DNA from: Microbacterium oxydans
Lineage (GTDB): Bacteria; Actinomycetota; Actinomycetes; Actinomycetales; Microbacteriaceae
DNA: 64,000 bases
Direction of reading: 5' to 3'
Assembly (NCBI RefSeq): GCF_000956405.1
Contig: NZ_JYIV01000026.1
Coordinates: 186,001-250,000 of the forward strand
Below the pieces are notes generated by a model. That model saw nothing but the letters and a program-made list of their open reading frames with translations, had not been told where the DNA came from and did no database searches. Below, one piece after another: positions 14,683 through 23,016 of the stretch. A program made the translations under genes and the position numbers. Within the stretch, counting starts at the first letter, position 1. Each line of letters starts with the position of its first letter.

Positions 14683-16230
14683 ATGAGCACAGCACGCTGG
14701 GCGTCACTCGGCGCTCTCACGGCGACGGGCCTCGCCTTCGCCCTCGTCATCACCGGGTGCTCCGCACCCGCATCCGACCCGAAGCCCTCCGAGGGCGCGG
14801 CGGGCGGCGACCTCGTCATCGGCGTCACCAGCGACCCCGACACCCTTTTCCCCTGGAAGGCGACCCAGTTCCAGGCCGTCAACGTGCTCCAGAACCTCTA
14901 CGGCACGCTGACCGAGTTCGACGAGGACCTCAACGTGGTCCCCGGCCTTGCCGAGTCGTGGGACGTGTCCGAAGACGGTCTCACCCTGACCTTCCACCTG
15001 CGCGAGGGTGTCACGTTCGCCGACGGCAGCACGTTCGGCTCCGAAGACGTGAAGTACTCGCTCGACGCGATCGCAGCCGAGGCCACCGCAGCCGTCGCGC
15101 GCAGCTCGCTCGCCTCCGTCACCGCGGTCGAGGCCACGGACGAGAACACCGTGACCCTGACGCTCAGCGCTCCGGATGCCGCTCTTCCGGCCAACCTCGC
15201 CGTCATCAACATGGCGATGCTGTCCTCGGACGACACCGAAGAGGGGCTGAACACCACCCCGAACGGCACCGGCCCCTTCGTCCTGGACAGCCGCAAGGCC
15301 AGCCAGTCGCTCACGCTCGCGAAGAACGACGACTACTGGGGCGACGCCGCGCTGCTCGACACCGTCGAGTTCCGCGTGATCCCCGACGAGTCGTCGATCG
15401 TCTCGGCGATGCAGTCCGGCAACGTGCAGCTGGCGGTATTCGACGACCCGCTGGTCGCGCAGACCGCCGAGGGTGCCAACGTGGAGGTCGCCACGACCCC
15501 GCAGCTGAGCTACCACGCCCTGCAGCTGAACGCCACGCGTGGAGACCTCGCCGACGTCAACGTCCGTCTCGCCGTCCAGTGCGCGATCGACCGCCAGGAG
15601 GTGCTCGACACCGCAGCCCTCGGCGAGGGAGAGGTCACCGGACCGATCACCTCTCCCGCGTACAAGTCCGACCCCGATGCGCGCCCGTGCCCCGAGCGCG
15701 ACCTCGACAAGGCGGCCGAGTACCTGAAGAAGGCGGGCAAGGAGGACGGCGTCACCATCAAGACGATCGTCTCCCAGGGCGAGTACGCCACCTCGGTGAA
15801 CGAGGCGCAGAACCTCAAGGCGCAGTTGGCCGACGCCGACATCACGCTCGACCTCGAAGTGCTCGAGTCCGGAGCGTTCGTCGACCGCTGGATCGCAGCC
15901 GACTTCGACGCCGCGGTCGCCCTCAACGGCGGTCGTCCCGACCCCGACGGCATGTACGGCCGCTACTTCACCAGCACCGGAAACCTGAACAAGGTCGCCG
16001 GCTACTCCTCGCCCGAGCTCGACGCGCTGTTCGCGGAAGGACGCCAGACGGCCGATCCCGACAAGCGCAAGGACATCTACGCGCAGGTCTCCGAGAACCT
16101 CGAGGACAACGCTGCGTGGATCTGGCTGTTCACGAGCTACACCTACACGGCGACCGCCTCGAACGTCGACGGCTTCGTCCCGATGGTGAACGGCTCGCTG
16201 CAGTACCTGCGGACCACCTCCATCAAGTAG
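14683..16230 (+). CDS. ABC transporter substrate-binding lipoprotein, peptide/muropeptide type
   Basis: A 515-residue extracytoplasmic binding protein of the SBP_bac_5 (OppA/DppA) family. The signal peptide ends in lipobox VITGC with lipidated Cys26. The mature domain opens with GGDLVIGVTSDPDTLFPWKATQ and contains the family signature LAESWDVSEDGLTLTFHLRE near residue 100. The fold usually binds oligopeptides, and MppA-type members bind murein peptides. Operon company (MurQ, AnmK, L-Ala-D-Glu epimerase) points to muropeptides or anhydroMurNAc-peptides as ligand. A strong AGGAGG precedes the ATG. A 12-bp stem-loop directly after the stop probably raises its expression above the permeases. Confidence 0.92.
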   Translation: MSTARWASLGALTATGLAFALVITGCSAPASDPKPSEGAAGGDLVIGVTSDPDTLFPWKATQFQAVNVLQNLYGTLTEFDEDLNVVPGLAESWDVSEDGLTLTFHLREGVTFADGSTFGSEDVKYSLDAIAAEATAAVARSSLASVTAVEATDENTVTLTLSAPDAALPANLAVINMAMLSSDDTEEGLNTTPNGTGPFVLDSRKASQSLTLAKNDDYWGDAALLDTVEFRVIPDESSIVSAMQSGNVQLAVFDDPLVAQTAEGANVEVATTPQLSYHALQLNATRGDLADVNVRLAVQCAIDRQEVLDTAALGEGEVTGPITSPAYKSDPDARPCPERDLDKAAEYLKKAGKEDGVTIKTIVSQGEYATSVNEAQNLKAQLADADITLDLEVLESGAFVDRWIAADFDAAVALNGGRPDPDGMYGRYFTSTGNLNKVAGYSSPELDALFAEGRQTADPDKRKDIYAQVSENLEDNAAWIWLFTSYTYTATASNVDGFVPMVNGSLQYLRTTSIK

Positions 16231-16236
16231 CGGATC

Positions 16237-16265
16237 GAGGGGGCGCGGTCGCCCCGCGCCCCCTC
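16237..16265 (+). terminator. Strong GC stem-loop between binding-protein and permease genes
   Basis: GAGGGGGCGCGG and CCGCGCCCCCTC form a perfect 12-bp stem with a five-base loop, seven bases after the binding-protein stop. No U-tract follows. It is likely a partial terminator or 3' mRNA-stabilising hairpin, a usual way to make much more binding protein than permease. Confidence 0.65.
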
Positions 16266-16296
16266 CCTCCCCGACGACAGGCACCCACACACGCGC

Positions 16297-17268
16297 ATGT
16301 TCAGACAGCTCCTCCGCAACAGTGTGCTGCGACGCATCCTCGCAGCCCTCGGCACGCTCCTCGGCGTCGCCATCTTCGTCTTCCTGATGCTGCGGGCCAT
16401 CCCCGGCGACCAGATCAGCTCCGGCCTCGGCACCGAGGCGGCCGCGCTCACGCCCTCCCAGCGCGCCGCCCTCGAGTCGTACTACGGCCTCGACCAGCCG
16501 CTCATCGTGCAGTTCTTCTCCTGGCTCGGCAACATCTTCACCGGCAACCTCGGCTTCTCCTCGCGGGCGCAGACGAGCGTCCTCGATCTCACCGCCGCCG
16601 CCCTCCCCGTGACTTTCGAGCTCGCGATCATCTCGATCGTGATCGCCCTCGCCATCGGCATCCCGCTGGGGATGCTCTCCGCCTCGAAGCCCGACTCGTT
16701 CCGCGACGGCGTCGGTCAGGTCGTCGGGCTCGCCGGGCTCTCGATCCCCGCGTTCCTGCTCGGCACGGCATTGCTCGCGATCCTGGCCCAGTCGTTCGGG
16801 TTCAACCCCAACGGGCAGGCCTACGCCACGCTCTTCGAGAACCCGCTGCTGAACCTCCAGCAGATGCTGCTGCCCTCGATCGTGCTCGGTTTCGGCATCG
16901 CGGCCCCGATCATGCGCACGACCCGCACCGCGGTGCTCGAGATCCGCTCCAACGACTTCATCCGCACCGCCAGGGCGAAGGGCGTGCCCCCGCGCCGGCT
17001 GCAGGTGCGCCACGTGCTCGGCAATGCGCTGGTGCCCATCGTCACGATGACCGGTCTGCAGTTCGGCTACCTCCTCGGAGGTGCGGTCGTGGTGGAGCAG
17101 ATCTTCTCGCTCCCCGGCATCGGGCGTCAGGTGCTGCTCGGCATCCAGCAGAAGGAGTACGCCCTCGTGCAGAGCACCGTGCTCGTGATCGCGCTCGCCT
17201 TCGTCATCGTCAACCTGCTCACCGACCTGCTGTACCGGGTCATCGATCCTCGGGTGCGTGCCGCATGA
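16297..17268 (+). CDS. ABC transporter permease, DppB/OppB type
   Basis: A 323-residue inner-membrane permease. Six hydrophobic helices include FLMLRAIPGDQI at the end of the first segment, and a large external loop follows TPSQRAALESYYGLDQPL, typical of DppB. The ATPase-contacting EAA loop is RTARAKGVPPRRLQVRHVLGNAL near residues 226-248. It pairs with the next permease to form the channel. ATG 16297 follows the stem-loop by about 30 bases; its stop overlaps the next ATG (ATGA). Confidence 0.92.
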   Translation: MFRQLLRNSVLRRILAALGTLLGVAIFVFLMLRAIPGDQISSGLGTEAAALTPSQRAALESYYGLDQPLIVQFFSWLGNIFTGNLGFSSRAQTSVLDLTAAALPVTFELAIISIVIALAIGIPLGMLSASKPDSFRDGVGQVVGLAGLSIPAFLLGTALLAILAQSFGFNPNGQAYATLFENPLLNLQQMLLPSIVLGFGIAAPIMRTTRTAVLEIRSNDFIRTARAKGVPPRRLQVRHVLGNALVPIVTMTGLQFGYLLGGAVVVEQIFSLPGIGRQVLLGIQQKEYALVQSTVLVIALAFVIVNLLTDLLYRVIDPRVRAA

Positions 17269-18152
17269 CCGACATCTCTCAGACCCCGACCATCGCCCCC
17301 GGCGGCGGGCGCACCATGGAGCGCGTGCGTCTCCTGCTGCGCAGCCGCAGCGGTCTCGCCGGCCTCATCATCGTCGTGCTCCTCGCGGTGCTGAGCCTCG
17401 TCTCGGCGTTCGGCCTGCTGCCGTTCGATCCGCTCGCGCAGGATCCGCCCTCCCGTCTGCAGCCGCCGTCGGCCGTGCACTGGTTCGGCACCGACCAGTT
17501 CGGTCGCGACGTGTTCTCCCGTGTCGCCGCCGGCGTCGCCAACTCGGCGCTGATCTCCGTGGTCGCCGTGGCCTTCGCGACCGTGGTCGGCACGGTCTGC
17601 GGCCTGATCGCCGGCTTCTACCGCGGTTTCTCCGACGGGGCGATCACCGCTGTCACCAACGTGCTGTTCGCGTTCCCCCCGCTGCTGCTCGCCCTCTCGC
17701 TGGCGTCCGTGTTCGACCGCAACTGGTTCACGATCGCCGTGGCCATCGCGATCGTCTACGTGCCGATCTTCATCCGCGTCACTCGCGGCCCTGTGCTGTC
17801 GCTGCGCGAGGTGGAGTATGTCAAGGCGGCCAAGAGCACGGGGCAGAGCCGCATGGCGACCATGTTCCGACACGTGCTGCCGAACATCACCTCGATCATC
17901 ATCGTGCAGGTCACGCTGTCGCTCTCGTGGGCTGTGCTCACCGAGGCGTCGCTGAGCTTCCTCGGACTCGGCACGCCGCCGCCCGCACCGTCGCTCGGCT
18001 CGATGATCTTCGAGGCGCGCACGCTCGTCACGATCGCCCCGTGGACCATGATCGCGCCCGGCGTGATCGTCGTGCTCCTCGTCGTCGGTCTGAACCTGCT
18101 CGGCGACGGTCTGCGCGACAGCCTCGACCCTCGGAACAGAGGAAAGCGATGA
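17265..18152 (+). CDS. ABC transporter permease, DppC/OppC type
   Basis: A 295-residue second permease subunit. The DppC-type N-terminus has one helix then the conserved HWFGTDQFGRDVFSRVAAG near residue 75. The EAA loop is VKAAKSTGQSRMATMFRHVLPN near residues 185-207, and LLGDGLRDSLDPR closes the protein. ATG 17265 overlaps the previous stop by four bases and is the only sensible start within a much longer open frame. Its own stop overlaps the murQ start, tying transport to catabolism. Confidence 0.92.
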   Translation: MTDISQTPTIAPGGGRTMERVRLLLRSRSGLAGLIIVVLLAVLSLVSAFGLLPFDPLAQDPPSRLQPPSAVHWFGTDQFGRDVFSRVAAGVANSALISVVAVAFATVVGTVCGLIAGFYRGFSDGAITAVTNVLFAFPPLLLALSLASVFDRNWFTIAVAIAIVYVPIFIRVTRGPVLSLREVEYVKAAKSTGQSRMATMFRHVLPNITSIIIVQVTLSLSWAVLTEASLSFLGLGTPPPAPSLGSMIFEARTLVTIAPWTMIAPGVIVVLLVVGLNLLGDGLRDSLDPRNRGKR

Positions 18153-19054
18153 CCATGGAGGATCTCGGCGCACTGGCCACCGAGGCCAGCGACCCCCGAT
18201 ACGCGGAGCTCGACCGGATGAGCGTCGCAGAGCTCGCGCGGACCATGAACGAGGCCGATGCCACGGTGCCGGCCGCGGTGCAGCGGGCTCTGCCCCAGAT
18301 CGTGCCGGCGATCGAGGCGACGGCCGCGCGCATGGCGCAGGGCGGACGCCTGGTGTACGTCGGCGCAGGCACCCCCGGACGCATCGGTGTGCTCGATGCC
18401 TCGGAGTGTCCGCCCACGTTCAGCACCCCGCCGGAGCTGGTGTTCGCGATCATGGCCGGCGGTCCCGGTGCGATCGTGAATCCCGTCGAAGGCGCGGAGG
18501 ACGACGCGGAAGCCGGCGCTGAGGCCATCGACGCGGCGGGCATCGGTCCGCTCGACACCGTGATCGGCATCGCCTCCAGCGGACGCACGCCGTACGTGAT
18601 CGCGGCAGTGCGCCGGGCACGTGAGCGTGGAGCACTCAGCATCGGCCTGTCGTGCAACGTCGACACCGCGTTGAGCGCCGCCGCCGAGCACGGGATCGAG
18701 GTCGAGGTCGGCCCTGAGGTGCTCTCCGGCTCCACCCGTCTGAAGTCCGGCACGGCTCAGAAGCTGGTGCTGAACATGTTCTCGACCATCTCGATGGTGC
18801 GCAACGGCAAGGCCTACGGCAACCTGATGGTGGATGTGAAGGCCACGAACCACAAGCTGCGCGAGCGCGCGATCCGCATGGTGCAGACCATCGCGGACGT
18901 CGATCGCGCCGCGGCCGTCGCCGCCCTCGAGGCCGCGTCCTTCGACGTGAAGCTCGCGTCGATCATGATCCGCCGCGGCGAGGACCTCGCCGCGGCCACC
19001 GCACGACTGGACGCGGCCGACGGTCGGCTGCGCACCGCACTGGAGGAGAACTGA
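18149..19054 (+). CDS. murQ: N-acetylmuramic acid 6-phosphate etherase
   Basis: A 301-residue SIS-domain lyase that removes D-lactate from MurNAc-6-phosphate, giving GlcNAc-6-phosphate. Diagnostic segments are LVYVGAGTPGRIGVLDASEC (with the catalytic Glu of the GRxxxxDASE motif), IAGGPxAI-like IMAGGPGAIVNPVEGAEDD, GIASSGRTPYV and TRLKSGTAQKLVLNMFST. Length matches the family (about 300). It accepts the product of AnmK, encoded next, and of any MurNAc kinase. ATG 18149 has GAGGAAAG upstream and overlaps the permease stop. Confidence 0.96.
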   Translation: MTMEDLGALATEASDPRYAELDRMSVAELARTMNEADATVPAAVQRALPQIVPAIEATAARMAQGGRLVYVGAGTPGRIGVLDASECPPTFSTPPELVFAIMAGGPGAIVNPVEGAEDDAEAGAEAIDAAGIGPLDTVIGIASSGRTPYVIAAVRRARERGALSIGLSCNVDTALSAAAEHGIEVEVGPEVLSGSTRLKSGTAQKLVLNMFSTISMVRNGKAYGNLMVDVKATNHKLRERAIRMVQTIADVDRAAAVAALEAASFDVKLASIMIRRGEDLAAATARLDAADGRLRTALEEN

Positions 19055-20244
19055 TGCGCGTCCTCGGACTGATCTCCGGCACCTCGCACGACGGGATCGA
19101 TGCCGCCGTCGTCGACTTCACCACCAGCGGGGGGTTCACCCACCACGGCGTGGATCTGCAGGGAAGGGTGCTCGCGGCGACGAGCGTGCCCTACACGCCA
19201 GAGCTGCGGGCGCGACTGATCGCGGCACTGCCTCCGGCGCAGACGACCCTCGCCGAGGTGGCCGAGCTGGACACTCTCATCGGGCAGGCGTTCGCCGACG
19301 TCGCGGCCGACGTCGCGGCAGAGGTCGGCGGCGTCGACGCGGTCTGCTCGCACGGCCAGACCGTGTACCACTGGGTCGACGGTGCCCACGCGCTCGGCAC
19401 CCTGCAGATCGGGCAGCCCGCCTGGATCGCCGAGAAGGTCGGTGTGCCCGTGGTGTCCGACATCCGCATCCGCGACATCACCGCGGGCGGACACGGAGCC
19501 CCGCTGGTGTCGTTCCTCGACGAGCTGCTGCTGCGCGGCCGTGCCGGAGTGTCCGCGGCACTGAATCTGGGCGGCATCTCGAACATGACCGTCGTGCGGC
19601 CCGACGGCCTGGTCGCCTACGACATCGGACCGGCGAACGCCCTGGTCGATGCCGTCATCGTGGAGCACGGCCTCAACCCGCTCGGTTACGACGACGACGC
19701 CGCGATCGCCCGCACCGGACAGGTGGACGAAGCGCTCCTGGCCGCGCTGCTCGAGGACCCCTACTACGCGCTCACCCCGCCCAAGAGCACGGGCAAGGAG
19801 CACTTCCACCTCGGCTACGTGCACGAGCACCTGGCCGCGCAGGGCCGCGAGCTCGCGGTCGCCGACGTCGTGCGCACCCTCACAGAGCTCACGGTGCGCA
19901 CGGTCGCCCGTGATGTCGAGGCCGCAGGGATCGGCTTCCTCGCGGTGTCCGGTGGCGGGTGCCGCAACCCGCTGATCCTCGAAGGTCTGCGCGCCGCCCT
20001 GCCCGCGACCGAGGTCGTGCTGGCGGACGAGCTGGGGGCCGCAGCCGACAGCAAGGAGGCGATCCTCCTGGCGCTGATCGGCTGGTCCACGATGCACGGC
20101 GTGCCCGCGATCGTCCCCGGCGGCACGGGGGCGCGCGAGCCGCGGATCCTCGGCACCATCACGCCGGGCGTCGGCCCGCTGCAGATGCCGGAGCCCGTCG
20201 CCGCCATCGACTCCCTCGTGCTCACGGAGGCCTCGGCATCGTGA
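19054..20244 (+). CDS. anmK: Anhydro-N-acetylmuramic acid kinase
   Basis: A 396-residue kinase that opens the 1,6-anhydro ring of anhydroMurNAc with ATP to give MurNAc-6-phosphate for MurQ. Seen are the N-terminal GLISGTSHDGIDAAVVDF (phosphate-binding DG motif), CSHGQTVYHW, NLGGISNMTV and SGGGCRNP near the C-terminus, plus the PGGTGAREPRILGTI tail. Its presence means the cell handles anhydro-sugars, the products of lytic transglycosylases. The start is TGATG, overlapping murQ by one base. Confidence 0.95.
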   Translation: MRVLGLISGTSHDGIDAAVVDFTTSGGFTHHGVDLQGRVLAATSVPYTPELRARLIAALPPAQTTLAEVAELDTLIGQAFADVAADVAAEVGGVDAVCSHGQTVYHWVDGAHALGTLQIGQPAWIAEKVGVPVVSDIRIRDITAGGHGAPLVSFLDELLLRGRAGVSAALNLGGISNMTVVRPDGLVAYDIGPANALVDAVIVEHGLNPLGYDDDAAIARTGQVDEALLAALLEDPYYALTPPKSTGKEHFHLGYVHEHLAAQGRELAVADVVRTLTELTVRTVARDVEAAGIGFLAVSGGGCRNPLILEGLRAALPATEVVLADELGAAADSKEAILLALIGWSTMHGVPAIVPGGTGAREPRILGTITPGVGPLQMPEPVAAIDSLVLTEASAS

Positions 20245-20744
20245 GTCTCCCCGTGCGCCCCGCCACCCCGGACGACCTGTCCGGGGTGCTCGGCGTGTTC
20301 CTCGCCTGCTGGCGGGAGAGCTATCGCGGTGTGCTCCCGGATGCCGCGATCGACGCGATGACCGACGAGCGTGCCGAGGCGCTGTGGCGTCGGGTGCTGG
20401 CCGACTCTCGGGGCGTCGTGCTGGTGGCCGAACGCGAGGGCGAGATCGTGGGGATCACCCGCTACGCCACCACCCCCGAAGACGACGGCCATGTGGACGG
20501 TGCCGTGCATTCTCTCTACGTCTCGCCGCGCGCCCACGGCGGTGGGATCGGCGGTGCACTGCTGGCACGGGCGACCGAGGAGCTGCGGGCGGCGGGAGCC
20601 GAGGCCGCCACGCTCTGGGTGTTCGCGGCCAACGCCCCCTCGATCGGGTTCTACGAGTCGAAGGGCTGGCACGCAGACGGGGCCACCCGCACGCAGCCGG
20701 AGTTCGGCGAGCCGGAGCAGCGCATGCGCAAGGAGTGGTCATGA
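20241..20744 (+). CDS. GNAT family N-acetyltransferase in the salvage operon
   Basis: A 167-residue acetyl-CoA-dependent acetyltransferase. The GNAT fold runs from VRPATPDDLSGVLGVFLACWRESY to motif A, SLYVSPRAHGGGIGGALLARATEEL, and ends with LWVFAANAPSIGFYESKGW. The GTG start overlaps the anmK stop (GTGA) and the stop overlaps the epimerase ATG, so it is embedded in the coupled chain. A GNAT enzyme is not part of described MurNAc pathways. It may acetylate a deacetylated amino sugar, the diamino acid of the stem peptide, or detoxify an intermediate (all inference). Confidence 0.88.
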   Translation: MSLPVRPATPDDLSGVLGVFLACWRESYRGVLPDAAIDAMTDERAEALWRRVLADSRGVVLVAEREGEIVGITRYATTPEDDGHVDGAVHSLYVSPRAHGGGIGGALLARATEELRAAGAEAATLWVFAANAPSIGFYESKGWHADGATRTQPEFGEPEQRMRKEWS

Positions 20745-21907
20745 GCGCGGGCTCGAACGCCGTCGTGCGCATCCGCGTGCTCCGGGTGTCGTCGCCCCTG
20801 GTGCGCCCCTTCGTCACGGCCGTGCGCCGCACCGACCACCTCGATGTCGTGCTCGTCGAGGTCACGGACGCCGAGGGTCGTCGCGGATATGGTGAGGCCG
20901 CCACGAGCTGGCGCGTCACGGGGGAGAGCCCGCAGAGCGTGGCCGCTGCTGTCGCGGGGCCGCTCTCCGAGGTCGTCCTGCAGCGCGATGCCGGTGATCC
21001 CGCCCTCGCGACCGACATCGCACGCGCCATCTGGGGCAACGCCGCCGCCCGCAGTGCCGTCGAGTGCGCCGTCGCCGACCTCTCCGCGCAGCAGCAGGGA
21101 TCGCCGCTCGTCGCGGACCTCGCTTCGTCCCTCGCTGTGGACAGCACCTCGAGAATCCCGCGCATCCGCACCGACATGACCCTGTCCGCGGGGGAGCCGT
21201 CCGCGTTGGCGGCGCTCTCCGAGGAGCACGTCGGCGCGGGCTTCGGCTGCCTCAAGATCAAGGCCTCCGCGGCGCACGACACCATCGCCGGACTCCGGGC
21301 GGTCCATGCCGCCGTCGGGCCCGACATCACGCTGCGGGTCGACGCGAACCAGGCCTGGGACGTCGAGACGGCGATCCGCGTCATCCGTGCCGCAGAGGAC
21401 GCGGGGCTCGGGCTCGAACTCGTCGAGCAGCCGGTCGCCGCGTACGACCTCGACGCGCTCGCCGCCGTGACGGATGCGGTGGACACCCCGATCATGGCCG
21501 ACGAGTCGGTGCGTACGGCGCGCGATGTGCGTCGGATCTCCGAGCGTGGTGCCGCCGACCTCATGAACCTCAAGCTCGCCAAGACGGGCGGCCTCGCCGA
21601 GGCGCTCGTCGCCGCTGAGGCTGCGCGCACCGCCGGGCTCGGCGTCGTGATCGGCTGCATGATGGAGTCGCACGTCGGAGTGAGCGCCGCCGCCCATCTC
21701 GCGGCCGCCGTCGCCCCGGATGTCGTGCACGACCTGGACGCGGCGTTCTGGCTGCAGAGCTCGCCCGTGACCGGCGGAGTCAGGCTGACCGGGGATGCAC
21801 TCGACCTCGACCTCAACAGCGGGAACGGCATCGGCATCACGGGCCTGCTCGCAGATGAGCCGGAGATCCTCGTCGACCTCTCCACGAGAGCCGGGGTGAC
21901 TGCATGA
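20741..21907 (+). CDS. Enolase-superfamily dipeptide epimerase (probable L-Ala-D/L-Glu epimerase)
   Basis: A 388-residue member of the muconate-lactonising subgroup. Catalytic features: KxK at about K172/K174 (CLKIKAS), metal ligands D201 (RVDANQ), E229 (LVEQPV) and D254 (MADES), and the second lysine in NLKLAKTGG near 278-281. The DxD motif of dipeptide epimerases appears near the end in VVHDLDAAFWL. Such enzymes convert murein-derived L-Ala-D-Glu to L-Ala-L-Glu so that ordinary peptidases can use it. Operon position beside murQ and anmK makes that role likely here. Overlaps both neighbours by four bases. Confidence 0.9.
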   Translation: MSAGSNAVVRIRVLRVSSPLVRPFVTAVRRTDHLDVVLVEVTDAEGRRGYGEAATSWRVTGESPQSVAAAVAGPLSEVVLQRDAGDPALATDIARAIWGNAAARSAVECAVADLSAQQQGSPLVADLASSLAVDSTSRIPRIRTDMTLSAGEPSALAALSEEHVGAGFGCLKIKASAAHDTIAGLRAVHAAVGPDITLRVDANQAWDVETAIRVIRAAEDAGLGLELVEQPVAAYDLDALAAVTDAVDTPIMADESVRTARDVRRISERGAADLMNLKLAKTGGLAEALVAAEAARTAGLGVVIGCMMESHVGVSAAAHLAAAVAPDVVHDLDAAFWLQSSPVTGGVRLTGDALDLDLNSGNGIGITGLLADEPEILVDLSTRAGVTA

Positions 21908-23016
21908 GCGCCGCCGCCGCCGTCTCCGCCGTCCTGGCCGCACCATCCGGCCCGCGCGGCGTCGTCGCGGGTGTCATCACGGACGCAGGGCGGGATGTCG
22001 CCGCCGGCGGCCTGGCCGACCTCGCCGGGACCGCCATGACCACCGGTACCGCCTTCGACATCGCCTCGGTGTCGAAGGTCGCCGCGACCACCACCGCGAT
22101 CCTCCGGCTGGTCAGCGGCGGGGAGCTGCGCTTCGACGACCCGGTCGACCGCTTCGTCCCCGGTACCGCCTGTGCGCCCGGGACGACCGTGCGCCACCTG
22201 CTGCAGCACCGTGCCGGCCTCTGGGAGTGGCAGCCGCTCTACCTCGACCGCGCGCATGCGGGAGACCCCGCGGCGGCGATGGACGCGATCCCGCTCCGTT
22301 ACGCCCTCGACGAGGCCCGACACTACTCCGACCTGGGCTTCATGCTGCTCGGTCGCATCATCGCCGCGATCGCCGGACGGCCCCTGGACGCCGCAGTGCG
22401 GGAGCTCGTCACCGCGCCGCTCGGTCTCGCCCGCACCGGCTACGGTCCCGTCGGTCAGCCCGTCGCCTCCTCCGCTGTCGGCGATGCGGCCGAGCGCCGG
22501 ATGGTCGCGACCGGAGTGCCGTACCCCGTGCTCACCGCGGACACCGACTTCGCCTGGCGCGACGACGAGATCAGCGGTGTCGTGAACGACGGCAACTGCT
22601 TCCATGCCCTCGGCGGCGTGTCCGGGCATGCGGGGCTCTTCAGCACCGCCGATGACCTGCTGACCCTCGGCGCCGCGCTCGCCGCGCCCGAACGGCACCC
22701 CGACCTCTGGCACCCGGAGACCGTGGCCGAGCTGTTCCGAGACGGGCCCGACACCGGCCAGGCACTCGGGTGGCGCAGCGACACGGCCGCCCTCGCCGGT
22801 CGGCCGACCCGCGTGCTCTGGCACCCCGGTTTCACCGGTTGTGCGCTCGGGATCGTGCCGGGGACCGGTGCGTCCGCGGTGCTGCTGACCAACCGACTCT
22901 TCGCCTCCGAGCCCGTGCCGACCGAGACGCTGTGGCGTACGGCTCTCCCCCCACTCCTGCCTGATGGCAACGCTTCTGACAACGCTTTCGACAACGAAGG
23001 AACGAGAACCCCATGA
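21904..23016 (+). CDS. Beta-lactamase-fold serine hydrolase (candidate muropeptide amidase/peptidase)
   Basis: A 370-residue class C beta-lactamase/EstB/AmiE-like protein. The nucleophile motif SVSK is at S55-K58, Tyr of YSD at about Y141, and HAG at about H242. There is no signal peptide or lipobox, so it should act in the cytoplasm. This separates it from penicillin-binding proteins and periplasmic beta-lactamases. In B. subtilis the murQRP cluster contains AmiE, a secreted beta-lactamase-family MurNAc-L-Ala amidase. By analogy this protein may split imported (anhydro)MurNAc from its peptide, or trim D-Ala (inference). Overlaps the epimerase and ATPase genes by four bases each. Confidence 0.85.
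   Translation: MSAAAAVSAVLAAPSGPRGVVAGVITDAGRDVAAGGLADLAGTAMTTGTAFDIASVSKVAATTTAILRLVSGGELRFDDPVDRFVPGTACAPGTTVRHLLQHRAGLWEWQPLYLDRAHAGDPAAAMDAIPLRYALDEARHYSDLGFMLLGRIIAAIAGRPLDAAVRELVTAPLGLARTGYGPVGQPVASSAVGDAAERRMVATGVPYPVLTADTDFAWRDDEISGVVNDGNCFHALGGVSGHAGLFSTADDLLTLGAALAAPERHPDLWHPETVAELFRDGPDTGQALGWRSDTAALAGRPTRVLWHPGFTGCALGIVPGTGASAVLLTNRLFASEPVPTETLWRTALPPLLPDGNASDNAFDNEGTRTP

Noticed and set aside
14757..18152. A 1131-residue open frame covering the binding protein and both permeases
   Set aside because: Only its last 295 residues are real (the second permease). The rest is Arg/His-rich out-of-frame sequence under genes with signal peptide, lipobox and membrane helices in other frames.
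20455..22824. Long antisense open frame opposite the epimerase and hydrolase genes
   Set aside because: Composition is typical of GC-rich shadow frames, there is no recognisable domain, and the sense frames carry complete catalytic motifs.
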